Below are positions 7,756 through 16,036 of a DNA stretch of 64,000 bases, in pieces. The DNA is from F1-120-MAGs118 sp013360535. GTDB taxonomy: Bacteria > Planctomycetota > UBA1135 > GCA-002686595. Numbering within the stretch: the first letter of the stretch is position 1; every line of letters begins with the position of its first letter. The stretch lies in the NCBI GenBank assembly GCA_026647215.1, contig JAPKHC010000009.1, positions 1 through 64,000 of the forward strand. The letters are read 5' to 3'. The position numbers and the translations under genes were made by a program. Under the pieces are notes generated by a model that did no database searches, was not told the origin of the DNA, and saw only the letters and a program-made list of their open reading frames with translations.

Positions 7756-8198
7756 ACGACGCGCCCAAGCTCGACATCCAGTCGATCATCCCCCACCGCG
7801 AGCCGTTCCTGTTCGTCGACCGCATCGTCGAGCGCAGCGAGGGCCGCATCGTGACCGAGTGGGACGTGCGCGCGGACGCGAACTTCTTCCGCGGCCACTA
7901 CCCCGGACAGCCGCTCGTGCCCGGCGTGCTGATCTGCGAGAGCGCCTTCCAGGCCGGCGCGATCCTGTGCGCCGCCGACGAGCGCGACTCGATCCCCGAG
8001 GGCGCGGTGCCGGTGCTCACTCGCATCGGCGACGCGCGCTTCCGTCGCCGCGTCGGGCCCGGAGAGACGCTGCGTTTCGAGGTCACGCTCGACGAGCGCG
8101 TCGGCCCCGCGCGCTACATGACCGCCAAGGTCTCGAGCGCCGGGCAGAACGTGCTGCGAGTGCAGTTCGTCGTCGCCGTGACCGCCGGAGGGCTGTAG
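7752..8198 (+). CDS. FabZ-type 3-hydroxyacyl-ACP dehydratase
   Basis: A 148-residue hot-dog-fold dehydratase that converts 3-hydroxyacyl-ACP to trans-2-enoyl-ACP. The catalytic pair is His49 (FFRGHYPGQP) and Glu63 (VPGVLICESAFQAG), 14 residues apart as in FabZ (His54/Glu68 in E. coli). The N-terminal IIPHREPFLFVDRI is the family signature. The ATG at 7752 overlaps the upstream stop (ATGA), and the stop overlaps the next GTG by one base. It is probably specific to the acyl-ACP made in this operon. No ketoreductase (FabG) is encoded nearby, so the 3-oxo reduction before this step must come from elsewhere in the genome. Confidence 0.9.
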   Translation: MNDAPKLDIQSIIPHREPFLFVDRIVERSEGRIVTEWDVRADANFFRGHYPGQPLVPGVLICESAFQAGAILCAADERDSIPEGAVPVLTRIGDARFRRRVGPGETLRFEVTLDERVGPARYMTAKVSSAGQNVLRVQFVVAVTAGGL

Positions 8199-9007
8199 TG
8201 GACTTCCTCGGGCTCGCGGGCAAGCGTTTCGTCGTCACGGGCGTCGCGAACAAGAAGAGCGTCGCGTGGCACGTGCACAAGCAGCTGCGCGAGTGCGGTG
8301 CGGAAGTGATCCATGTCGTGCGTTCCGCCGAGCGCAAGGCACAGCTCGAGAGCGCACTCGCTCCGTCGCCGGTGTACGTGTGCGACGTCGAGAAGCCGGA
8401 AGAGATCGCAGCGCTCGGGGACACGCTCGCGACCCATGGCCCGCTCGACGGCCTCGTGCACTCGATCGCCTTCGCCAACTTCTCGAAGGGCCTGCGCCCC
8501 TTCGACGAGACCGAGCGTGCGGACTTCCTGCAGGCGATCGACATCTCGTGCTACTCGCTCGTGGCGCTCGCGCGTGCGCTCAAGCCGCATTTCGCGCGCG
8601 ACGCGTCGGTCGTGACGATCTCGATCTCGAGCACGACCATCGCCGCGGAAAGCTACGGCTACATGGCGCCGATCAAGGCTGCGCTGGATTCGGCGGTCGT
8701 GTTCCTCGCCAAGAGCTTCTCGACGACGACCTCGGTGCGCTTCAACGCCGTCAAGGCCGGGCCCTTGAAGACCTCCGCATCCGCTGGAATTCCGGGCTAT
8801 CTCGACAACTACCTGTACGCCGAAGGCGCGACGCTGCGGCACGCGGCGTTGAAGACCGAGGAGGTCGCGAGCACGGCGGTGTTCCTGCTCTCGCCGCGTT
8901 CGTCGGGCATCAACGGACAGGGCCTCGTCGTCGACGCCGGCATGGGCTTCAACTTCTTCGACCGCGAGATCGTCAAGCGCTTCAACGCCGGAGGCTCGGG
9001 CTCGTGA
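8198..9007 (+). CDS. FabI-type enoyl-ACP reductase (SDR family)
   Basis: A 269-residue short-chain dehydrogenase. VVTGVANKKSVAWHV is the atypical FabI-style nucleotide-binding loop rather than the classical TGxxxGIG. Tyr153 and Lys160 have the Tyr-x6-Lys spacing of enoyl-ACP reductases instead of the Tyr-x3-Lys of ketoreductases. The C-terminal segment SSGINGQGLVVDAGMGF is also FabI-like. It should reduce the enoyl-ACP made by the FabZ-like enzyme, using NAD(P)H. The GTG start at 8198 shares a base with the upstream TAG, and the end overlaps the next gene by four bases. Selective use of this enzyme would decide which double bonds survive in the chain. Confidence 0.85.
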   Translation: MDFLGLAGKRFVVTGVANKKSVAWHVHKQLRECGAEVIHVVRSAERKAQLESALAPSPVYVCDVEKPEEIAALGDTLATHGPLDGLVHSIAFANFSKGLRPFDETERADFLQAIDISCYSLVALARALKPHFARDASVVTISISSTTIAAESYGYMAPIKAALDSAVVFLAKSFSTTTSVRFNAVKAGPLKTSASAGIPGYLDNYLYAEGATLRHAALKTEEVASTAVFLLSPRSSGINGQGLVVDAGMGFNFFDREIVKRFNAGGSGS

Positions 9008-9603
9008 GCGCTCCGGTCGTCGTGCTCGCTCCGCTTCCGCTCGTGCTGCCGCGTGGCGCCGAGCGCGTCGAGCTGCAGCGCGACCACGCGCGGCGTGCGG
9101 TGCGCGCGAGCGCCCGTGCCACCGGAGCCTCGCTGGGCGAGCTCACGAAGACGACCGACGACGTTCCGTTGCCGTCCAACGGCTGGTTCTGGTCGCTCAG
9201 CCACTCGCCGGCGCACGTCGCGGGCGTCGTCAGCCCGCTGTCGATCGGAGTCGACGTCGAAGAGGCGCGCGAGCCGCGCCCGGAGCTCGTCGAGCGCATC
9301 CTCGGGCCTGCGGAGCTCGAGCTTTTCGCCGCACGCGGTGAAGACGGCTTCCTGCGCACGTGGACCGCAAAGGAAGCGCTGCTGAAGGAATTCGGCCTCG
9401 GACTCCAGGCGCTGTCGCGTTGCCGCATCCTCACGGTCGACCACGACTCGCTCGAGCTGCGGTTCGACGACCTGCGTCGCACGGTGCACCAGTTCCGCTT
9501 CGGCTCGACGCTCGCCGCCTGCTGCTCGGACTCGTCCGAGCGCCCGACGTTCGTCCTGCATGACATTCCGCTCCCCCTGCGCGGCGTGGAGCTCGCTTCG
9601 TGA
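9004..9603 (+). CDS. Sfp-type 4'-phosphopantetheinyl transferase
   Basis: A 199-residue enzyme that transfers phosphopantetheine from CoA to the conserved serine of carrier proteins. Both family motifs are present: IGVDVEEAR at residues 81-89 (magnesium-binding) and WTAKEALLK at 120-128. WSLSHSPAHVAGVV at 63-76 is the preceding conserved segment. The length fits the smaller Sfp/HetI type rather than AcpS. It overlaps the enoyl reductase and oleB genes by four bases each. Its position in the operon indicates a private activator of the ACP at 4538-4816, as is usual in secondary-metabolite and polyunsaturated fatty acid loci. Confidence 0.88.
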   Translation: MSAPVVVLAPLPLVLPRGAERVELQRDHARRAVRASARATGASLGELTKTTDDVPLPSNGWFWSLSHSPAHVAGVVSPLSIGVDVEEAREPRPELVERILGPAELELFAARGEDGFLRTWTAKEALLKEFGLGLQALSRCRILTVDHDSLELRFDDLRRTVHQFRFGSTLAACCSDSSERPTFVLHDIPLPLRGVELAS

Positions 9604-10514
9604 CGACCACTCTCGAGCAACGCGCGCGCGCGGCGGTCCACGACTTCGCGCGGGAGTTCCCGTTCCAGCCGCACTTCCTCGAAGTCGACGGCGGTTCGCT
9701 GCACTACCTCGACGAAGGACCGCGCGACGGCGAGGTCCTGCTCTTCCTGCACGGCAACCCGACGTGGTCGTTCCTGTGGCGCAACCTGGTGCGCGAGCTG
9801 TCGAAGCGCTACCGCTGCATCGCGCCCGACCACATCGGCTGCGGGCTGTCCGACAAGCCTCAAGACTGGGGCTACCGGCTCGCGCAGCACGCCGCGAACG
9901 TCGAGCGCCTCGCCGACCACCTCGGCCTCGAGCGCATCACGCTCGTCGTGCACGACTGGGGCGGCGCGATCGGCTTCGGGCTCGCCGCGAAACGCCCCAC
10001 ACGCATCGCGCGCGCCGTCGTGATGAACACCGCGGCCTTCACCGGCCTGCGTGCGCCGCTGCGCATCCGCGCCTGCCGCATTCCGCTCTTCGGCACGCTC
10101 GCAGTGCGCGGCTTCAACGCCTTCGCGCGTGCCGCGACGTTCATGGCGACGGAGCGTGGCCTCGCGCCGCTCGCGAAGACCGGCCTGCTCGCGCCCTACT
10201 CGAACTGGCGGGATCGCATCGCGACGCTGCGTTTCGTCGAGGACATCCCGCTCTCCGCGGACCATCCCTCGCACGCGACCCTGCTCGAGATCGAGCGTGG
10301 CCTCGAGCGCCTGCGCGAGCTTCCGCTGTGCCTGATCTGGGGCGAGCGCGACTGGTGCTTCACGCCCGACTTCCGGCGCGAATGGGAGCGCCGCTTTCCC
10401 GCGGCGGAATCGCACAAGGTCGAGGACGCGGGCCACTGGGTCACCGAGGATGCGCCGGGCCCGGTGCTCGAGTGGATCTCCTCCTTCCTCGCGCGCCATC
10501 CGCTGCGGCCGTGA
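9600..10514 (+). CDS. oleB: OleB, beta-lactone decarboxylase (haloalkane-dehalogenase-like alpha/beta hydrolase)
   Basis: A 304-residue alpha/beta hydrolase. The oxyanion segment is LHGNPTWSFLWRN (HGNP at 51-54). The nucleophile is Asp119 (VVHDWGGAIG), with Asp251 (GERDW) and His279 (EDAGHW), the Asp-Asp-His set of the haloalkane dehalogenase branch that includes OleB. In the ole pathway it decarboxylates the beta-lactone made by OleC to give the internal cis-olefin. A true haloalkane dehalogenase is the alternative on sequence alone. Direct coupling to oleC and oleD (GTGA overlaps) and oleA upstream decide for OleB. Confidence 0.88.
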   Translation: MTTTLEQRARAAVHDFAREFPFQPHFLEVDGGSLHYLDEGPRDGEVLLFLHGNPTWSFLWRNLVRELSKRYRCIAPDHIGCGLSDKPQDWGYRLAQHAANVERLADHLGLERITLVVHDWGGAIGFGLAAKRPTRIARAVVMNTAAFTGLRAPLRIRACRIPLFGTLAVRGFNAFARAATFMATERGLAPLAKTGLLAPYSNWRDRIATLRFVEDIPLSADHPSHATLLEIERGLERLRELPLCLIWGERDWCFTPDFRREWERRFPAAESHKVEDAGHWVTEDAPGPVLEWISSFLARHPLRP

Positions 10515-12133
10515 CTGCGACCTTCAACGTCGCGGAGCTCGTCCTCGATCAGGCCCGCCGCCGCGCGGATGCGCGCGCCCTGAGCGAGCCCGACGGCGCG
10601 GGCTGGCGCAGCGTCACCTGCGGCGAGCTGTGGGCGCGCATCGAGCGCGAACACGCGGCGCTCGCGCACGCGGGCCTGCGCGCGGGCGACAAGGTCAGCG
10701 TGTTCGTCCGTCCGAGCATCGACTGGGTGTGCCTGATCTACGCGCTCTTCCGACTCGGCGCGCAGCCGGTGCTGATCGATCCCGCGATGGGTCGCGCCGG
10801 CGTGCTGCGCTGCGTCGAGCTCATCGCTCCGCGCGGTTTCATCGGCATTCCGCTGGCCTGCGCGCTGAAGCTCGTCTTCCCGCGCGCCTTCCGCTCGGTC
10901 GAGGTCACGATCGTGCACGGGGCCTTGCCGCTCGGCGGTCGCACGATCGGCGCCCTGCGCCGGAGCGCCGGCGCGACTCCGCCTCTCGTCGCCACGCGCG
11001 AGAGCGATCCGGCCGCGATCCTCTTCACCTCCGGCTCGACCGGTCCGGCCAAGGGCGTGCCCTACACGCACGGCATGTTCCGCGCGCAGGTCACCGCGCT
11101 TCGTGAGCTCTACGCGATGCACGAAGGCGACGTCGACGTCGCGTGCTTCGCTCCGTTCGCGCTCTTTGGTCCCGCGCTCGGCCTCTCGACCGTGCTGCCG
11201 GCGATCGACTTCTCGCACCCTGCACGCGCCAATCCCGAAGTGGTCGTGCGCGCTCTCGCCGAACACCGGGCCGTGCAGTGTTTCGGCTCGCCTGCGATCT
11301 GGCGACGCGTCGCACCCTGGGCGCGCGAGCGTGGGCTCGTGCTCGAGCACCTCGAGCGCCTGATGATCGCGGGCGCGCCCGTGCACCCTCCGCTGATCGA
11401 GCAGTGCCTGGCGTTCCTCGGGCCACGCGGCGACGTTCACACACCTTACGGCGCGACGGAGGCGCTGCCGGTGTCGAGCATGAACGGTCGCGCGGTGCTC
11501 GCCGAGCACCGCGAGCGCACCGAGAGCGGCTGGGGCAACTGCGTCGGCGTGCCGTCCCCCACCGTGACGGCGCGCGTGATCCGCATCACCGACGAACCGA
11601 TCGGAAGCTGGAGCGACAGCCTGCGCGTTCCGCGCGGCGAGGCGGGCGAGCTCGTCGTGCGCGGACCTCAGGTGACACGCGAATACGAGCAGGAGCCCAC
11701 CCACACCGCCGCCGCGAAGATTCCCGATGGGGACGGCGTCTGGCACCGCATGGGTGACGTCGTGCGCGAGGACGAGGCCGGTCGGCTGTGGTTCCAAGGC
11801 CGCAAGTCGCACCGGGTGGAGACGAGCGCAGGTCCGCTCTACCCTGTCGCGATCGAGAACGTCTTCAACACGCACGCTGCGGTGCGCCGCTCGGCGCTCG
11901 TGGGCATCGGAGCGCGCGGCGCACAGGAGCCCGTGCTCGTCGTCGAGCTGCTCGACGCTTCTCGCGCGAGCGACGCGCTCGCCGCCGAGATCCTCACGCA
12001 GGGTCGGCGCGTTCCCGCCGGCGCGCCCGTGCAGCGTGTGCTGTTCCATCCGTCGTTCCCCGTCGACGTGCGCCACAACGCGAAGATCGACCGGCCCGCG
12101 CTCGCCCGCTGGGCGCAGGAGCGGAGTCGATGA
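10511..12133 (+). CDS. oleC: OleC, ATP-dependent beta-lactone synthetase (AMP-ligase family)
   Basis: A 540-residue ANL-superfamily enzyme. The phosphate-binding loop ILFTSGSTGPAKGV lies at about 170-183, the adenine-binding motif is TPYGATEALP, and HRMGDV plus a C-terminal HNAKIDR supply the hinge and Lys region. In olefin synthesis it adenylates the 2-alkyl-3-hydroxy acid from OleD and closes a beta-lactone, which OleB then decarboxylates. The GTG start at 10511 overlaps the oleB stop by four bases, and the oleD ATG overlaps its own stop. An ordinary fatty acyl-CoA ligase is the alternative, but the B-C-D gene order is diagnostic for ole clusters. Confidence 0.9.
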   Translation: MTATFNVAELVLDQARRRADARALSEPDGAGWRSVTCGELWARIEREHAALAHAGLRAGDKVSVFVRPSIDWVCLIYALFRLGAQPVLIDPAMGRAGVLRCVELIAPRGFIGIPLACALKLVFPRAFRSVEVTIVHGALPLGGRTIGALRRSAGATPPLVATRESDPAAILFTSGSTGPAKGVPYTHGMFRAQVTALRELYAMHEGDVDVACFAPFALFGPALGLSTVLPAIDFSHPARANPEVVVRALAEHRAVQCFGSPAIWRRVAPWARERGLVLEHLERLMIAGAPVHPPLIEQCLAFLGPRGDVHTPYGATEALPVSSMNGRAVLAEHRERTESGWGNCVGVPSPTVTARVIRITDEPIGSWSDSLRVPRGEAGELVVRGPQVTREYEQEPTHTAAAKIPDGDGVWHRMGDVVREDEAGRLWFQGRKSHRVETSAGPLYPVAIENVFNTHAAVRRSALVGIGARGAQEPVLVVELLDASRASDALAAEILTQGRRVPAGAPVQRVLFHPSFPVDVRHNAKIDRPALARWAQERSR

Positions 12134-13137
12134 AGGTCGCCGTCACGGGCGCGAGCGGCTTCCTCGGCTCGAACCTCGTGCGTGCGCTCGTCGCCGACGG
12201 CCACGAGGTGGTCGCGGGCTCGCGCAAGCCCGTGCCGGAGCTCGTCGCGCTCGGTGCGCGCCACGCGCCCCTCGAGCTCTCCGACCGCGACGGGCTGCGC
12301 AACGCGTTCAAGGGAGTGGAGACCGTCTTCCACGTCGCCGCGAAGACCGGCGTGTGGGGTCCGACGCGCGAGTACCACGAGAGCAACGTCGTCGGCACCG
12401 AGAACGTGCTCGCCGCCTGCGAGCAACGCAAGGTGAAGCGCCTCGTCTACACGAGCTCGCCCAGCGTGACGTTCGATGGTTCGTCGCATGTCGACGCCTC
12501 GAACGAGCTCCCCTACTCGAGTCAATTCCTGTGCGCCTACCCGCGCACGAAGGCCGAGGCCGAACGAGCGGTGCTCGCCGCCAACGGACGCTGGGGCCTC
12601 GCCACCTGCGCGCTGCGGCCGCACCTGATCTTCGGCCCTGGCGACCCCAACCTGATCCCGCGGCTCGTCGCGCGCGCGCGCGCGGGCCGGCTCGCGCGCG
12701 TGGGCCGCGGGGACAACGTGGTCACCCTGTGCGCGGTGGAGACCGCCGTCGCCGCACACGTCGCCGCCGCGCGCAAGCTCGAGCCGAGCTCGCCCCACGC
12801 CGGCAAGGCCTACTTCATCGGTCAGGAGCGCCCGGTCGTGCTCTGGCAGTGGATCGACCGGCTGCTCGAGCGCATCGGGCTTGCGCCGGTGCGGCGCTCG
12901 CTGCCGCTGCCCGTCGCCTACGCGCTCGGAACGTTGTGCGAGAGCGCGTGGCTCGTCTCGCGCGCCCGCGGCGAGCCTCCCATGACCCGCTTCATCGCCC
13001 TGCAGCTCGCGCGCTCGCACTCCTACGACATGGGCCCGGCGCAGCGCGATTTCGGCTTCCGCGAGGCGCTCTCGATCGAGCAGGCCACCGACCGGCTGGT
13101 CGAGTCCCTGCTCTCCGGCGCGCGTTCGCCGCGCTGA
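12130..13137 (+). CDS. oleD: OleD, 2-alkyl-3-oxoalkanoate reductase (extended SDR)
   Basis: A 335-residue NAD(P)H-dependent extended short-chain dehydrogenase. The N-terminal TGASGFLGS motif begins at residue 6. The catalytic residues are Ser112 (TSSPSV) and Tyr137-x3-Lys141 (AYPRTK). It reduces the 2-alkyl-3-oxo acid released by OleA to the 3-hydroxy acid used by OleC. It is the last gene of the overlapping run that begins at 4853; 100 bases separate it from the next gene. A sterol or sugar-nucleotide epimerase is excluded mainly by context. The TSSPSV and CAYPRTKAEAE region closely resembles the 3-beta-HSD-like OleD group. Confidence 0.9.
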   Translation: MKVAVTGASGFLGSNLVRALVADGHEVVAGSRKPVPELVALGARHAPLELSDRDGLRNAFKGVETVFHVAAKTGVWGPTREYHESNVVGTENVLAACEQRKVKRLVYTSSPSVTFDGSSHVDASNELPYSSQFLCAYPRTKAEAERAVLAANGRWGLATCALRPHLIFGPGDPNLIPRLVARARAGRLARVGRGDNVVTLCAVETAVAAHVAAARKLEPSSPHAGKAYFIGQERPVVLWQWIDRLLERIGLAPVRRSLPLPVAYALGTLCESAWLVSRARGEPPMTRFIALQLARSHSYDMGPAQRDFGFREALSIEQATDRLVESLLSGARSPR

Positions 13138-13237
13138 CCGCGCACGGAAAGCGCACGAGCGCATTGTCAGCGGCCCGCCCGGGCGAGAGGATTCGTCGCA
13201 GGTCTCCCGCGCGCCCCCCCAAGGTCCGGAGCTTTTC

Positions 13238-14167
13238 GTGCTCGACTTCGTCACCCACCCCGCCGTGCTCGCCGCCGCGCTCTTCCTCGCGTGCGTGCTC
13301 TACATCCACTTCCGCGGCAAGGTGCGGCTGCGCTTCGAGCGCCAGCTGACGGAACACTCGGGGCTCTTCTCGCCGCTCAACACGATCTTCTACCTGTTCT
13401 CCGCCGTTCCGAAGGATCCCTACCTGCCCGCCGCGCGTTTTCCCGAGCTCGGGCCACTGCGCGACAACTGGAAGGTGATTCGCGACGAGGCACTCGCCGT
13501 CTACGGCGCCGGGAAGATCGACTACAACTCCGATCAGCAGGACCTGGCCTTCGTCTCGTTCAAGAAGCTCGGCTGGAAGCGTTTCCACATGAAGTGGTAC
13601 GGCGACTTCCTGCCCTCCGCGCTGGCGCAGTGCCCGAAGACGGTCGAGCTCCTGCGCTCGATCCCCAACGTCAACGCGGCCGCGTTCACGCTGCTCCCGC
13701 CGGGCTCGAAGCTCGGCCGCCACCGCGACCCGTTCGCGAGCTCGCTGCGCTACCACCTGGGCCTCGTGTGCCCGCGCGAACCGGGCTGCAGCATCTGGGT
13801 CGACGGGCAGGAGCACCGCTGGCGCGACGGCGAGGACGTAGTCTTCGACGAGACCTACATCCATTGGGCGAAGAACGACACGAGCGAGCCACGCCTGATC
13901 CTGTTCGTCGACTTCACGCGCCCGCTGCACACGCCCGTCGTGCGCGCGCTCAACCACCTGCTGATCCGCTACGGCTACGGCATCACCGCGAGCCACAACG
14001 AGGTCACCGAGAAGCGCGGCCTGCTCAACCACGTCACGCCCGTCTTCTTCCACCTGAAGGCCTTCTTCCGCGGCCTGAAGGCCCGCGTGAACCGGCGCGT
14101 GTACTACGGCTGCAAGTACGCGCTGCTCCTCTCGGCGCTGGTCCTCGCAGTCCGCTGGATCCTCTGA
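13238..14167 (+). CDS. LpxO/AspH-like Fe(II)/2-oxoglutarate-dependent hydroxylase with membrane segments
   Basis: A 309-residue aspartyl/asparaginyl beta-hydroxylase-family protein. It has an N-terminal membrane segment (VLAAALFLACVLYIHF) and a hydrophobic C-terminal segment (YALLLSALVLAV). The iron-binding set is visible as His162 and Asp164 (GRHRDPF) plus His209 (ETYIHWAKN), followed by RLILFVDF. This domain arrangement is typical of LpxO, which hydroxylates the acyl chain of lipid A at the membrane. It follows the ole/FAS operon on the same strand after 100 bases, with GGAG eight bases before the GTG start. It may therefore act on lipid A or on an acyl chain from the operon; the sequence cannot decide. 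Confidence 0.8.
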   Translation: MLDFVTHPAVLAAALFLACVLYIHFRGKVRLRFERQLTEHSGLFSPLNTIFYLFSAVPKDPYLPAARFPELGPLRDNWKVIRDEALAVYGAGKIDYNSDQQDLAFVSFKKLGWKRFHMKWYGDFLPSALAQCPKTVELLRSIPNVNAAAFTLLPPGSKLGRHRDPFASSLRYHLGLVCPREPGCSIWVDGQEHRWRDGEDVVFDETYIHWAKNDTSEPRLILFVDFTRPLHTPVVRALNHLLIRYGYGITASHNEVTEKRGLLNHVTPVFFHLKAFFRGLKARVNRRVYYGCKYALLLSALVLAVRWIL

Positions 14168-14209
14168 TACGCGCTCGCGCGCGAGCGCGACTGGACGACA
14201 ACGGCAAGG

Positions 14210-14247
14210 GCGCGGGGCCCGCTCCCGATGGAGAGCGAGCCCCGCGC
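14210..14247. terminator. Strong hairpin between convergent genes, probable bidirectional terminator
   Basis: GCGCGGGGC (14210-14218) pairs with GCCCCGCGC (14239-14247). Inside it CGCTC (14220-14224) pairs with GAGCG (14233-14237), with one C/A mismatch between the two stems and an 8-base loop. It lies between the hydroxylase gene ending at 14167 and thrS ending at 14273, which converge. A separate perfect palindrome, GCGCTCGCGCGCGAGCGC, sits at 14171-14188. No T-tract follows on either strand, so any termination would be of the GC-rich hairpin type. Confidence 0.55.
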
Positions 14248-14272
14248 GTCGATTTCAGCGGCCTAGGTGGAC

Positions 14273-16036
14273 TTACTCGAGCGTCAGCGAGCGCGAGCTG
14301 CGCAGGCGATCGAGCATGGCCTTGAACTCGGCGAACGGCATGACCTGCTGCTCGCGCGTCCCGCGACGGCGCACCGCGACCGTGCCCTCGGCGGCCTCAC
14401 GCTCGCCCGCGATCAGCATGAACGGGATCTGGTTGTGCTGGGCAACCTTGATCTTGTTGTTCATGTGGCCGGGGGCGTCCATGCAGTCGACGCGGTAGAG
14501 GTCGCTGCGCAGCTCGCTCTCGAGCTTCTTGCAGTACGGCGTGTGCTCCTCGCGGATCGGGATGAGCGCCACCTGCTTGGGCGCGCACCACAGCGGGAAC
14601 TTGCCGGCGAAGTGCTCGATCAGGCCGCCGACGAAGCGCTCGAGCGAACCGAGGATGGCGCGGTGCACCATGATCGGCCGCTTCTGCTGCCCGTCGGAGT
14701 CGGTGAAGTGGATGTCGAAGCGCTCGGGCAGGTTGAAGTCGCACTGCACCGTCGACATCTGCCACTCGCGCCCGAGCGAGTCCTTGATCTTGAAGTCGAT
14801 CTTGGGCCCGTAGAACGCGCCGCCGCCCTCGTCGAGCTCGAGCGGGAGCTTCACGCGCTCCGCGGCGCCCTGCAGCGCCTTGGTCGCGCGCTCCCAGATC
14901 GCGGGCTCGCCGATGGCCTTCTCCGGCCGCGTCGCGAGGTACGCCGTGTAGGTGTACCCGAACGTGCGCAGCACCATGTCGATCAGCTCGACGACGCCGG
15001 CGATCTCCTCCTCGAGCTGGTCGGGTGTGCAGAAGATGTGGCTGTCGTCCTGCGTGAAGCCGCGAACGCGCATCATCCCGTGCAGCACGCCGGAACGCTC
15101 GAAGCGGTAGACGGTGCCGAGCTCCGCCATGCGCAGCGGCAGGTCGCGGTAGCTGTGCGCCCGCGTCGCGTAGATCATCACGTGACCGGGGCAGTTCATC
15201 GGCTTCACGCGGTAGCGCGCGTTCTCGATGCCGAAGCCCTCGTACATCATGTCGCCGTAGTTCTCGAGGTGACCCGACGTCTTGAACAGGTCCTCGCGCA
15301 GCACGTGCGGCGTGTAGACGAACTCGTAGCCGCGGCGCGTCTGCTCCTGGAACATGAACTCCTCGATCGCGCGCCGGACGGCGCCGAGGTGCGGGTGCCA
15401 GAAGACGAAGCCCGAGCCGGCGTTGGCGTGCGTGCTGAAGAGGTCGAGCTCCGTGCCGAGCTTGCGGTGGTCGCGCTGCTTGACTTCCTCGAGCCACGCG
15501 AGGTGCGCGTCGAGCTCCTCCTTCTTCCAGAAGGCGGTGCCGTAGATGCGCTGGAGCATCGGCCGCTTCTCGTCGCCGCGCCAGTAGGCGCCGGCGATGT
15601 TGAGCAGCTTGAAGTGGAACGCGCGGTCGAGTCGGTCGACGTGCGGCCCCTCGCACAGGTCCTCGAAGTCACCGTGGCGATAGAACGTGATCGCCTCGCC
15701 CTCGGGGATCAGGTCGATGGCCTCGACCTTGTAATCCTGCTTGCGCGCCGCGAGCCGCGCCTTGGCGGTCTCGCGCGTCACCGTCTCGCACACCAGTTCC
15801 GGCGTGCGCTTGGCGATGCGCTCCATCTCCTTCTCGATCTTGCGCAGGTCCTTCTCCTCGAGCGGCTCCGCCAGATCGAGGTCGTAGTAGAAACCGTGCT
15901 CGATCGACGGGCCGAAGCCGAACTTCGCGTCGGGGTAGAGCTTCTGGACCGCGCTCGCCATCAGGTGCGAGACCGAGTGGCGCAGCGTCGACAGCGGGAA
16001 GGGCTCCCCTTCCCGGGGTGCGTTCGAAACGCTCAT
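14273..16036 (-). CDS. thrS: Threonyl-tRNA synthetase lacking the TGS domain
   Basis: A 587-residue class II synthetase that charges tRNA-Thr. The editing domain is intact: HSVSH (His20/His24) and CEGPH (Cys128/His132). The catalytic core shows MNCPGH, the motif 2 region MMRVRGFTQDDSHIF and VHRAILGS, giving the zinc-binding Cys-His-His set. A C-terminal anticodon-binding domain follows. Compared with the roughly 640-residue E. coli enzyme, the ~60-residue N-terminal TGS domain is missing. The protein begins directly with the editing domain, and no TGS-like sequence is found upstream in any frame. The ATG at 16036 has AAGGAG eight bases upstream. It is probably transcribed separately from the mur cluster, behind a 360-base leader. 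Confidence 0.95.
   Translation of the reverse strand: MSVSNAPREGEPFPLSTLRHSVSHLMASAVQKLYPDAKFGFGPSIEHGFYYDLDLAEPLEEKDLRKIEKEMERIAKRTPELVCETVTRETAKARLAARKQDYKVEAIDLIPEGEAITFYRHGDFEDLCEGPHVDRLDRAFHFKLLNIAGAYWRGDEKRPMLQRIYGTAFWKKEELDAHLAWLEEVKQRDHRKLGTELDLFSTHANAGSGFVFWHPHLGAVRRAIEEFMFQEQTRRGYEFVYTPHVLREDLFKTSGHLENYGDMMYEGFGIENARYRVKPMNCPGHVMIYATRAHSYRDLPLRMAELGTVYRFERSGVLHGMMRVRGFTQDDSHIFCTPDQLEEEIAGVVELIDMVLRTFGYTYTAYLATRPEKAIGEPAIWERATKALQGAAERVKLPLELDEGGGAFYGPKIDFKIKDSLGREWQMSTVQCDFNLPERFDIHFTDSDGQQKRPIMVHRAILGSLERFVGGLIEHFAGKFPLWCAPKQVALIPIREEHTPYCKKLESELRSDLYRVDCMDAPGHMNNKIKVAQHNQIPFMLIAGEREAAEGTVAVRRRGTREQQVMPFAEFKAMLDRLRSSRSLTLE

Noticed and set aside
9600..10514. Haloalkane dehalogenase as the function of the alpha/beta hydrolase
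   Set aside because: The Asp-Asp-His set fits, but overlap with oleC and oleD and presence of oleA make the OleB role far more likely.
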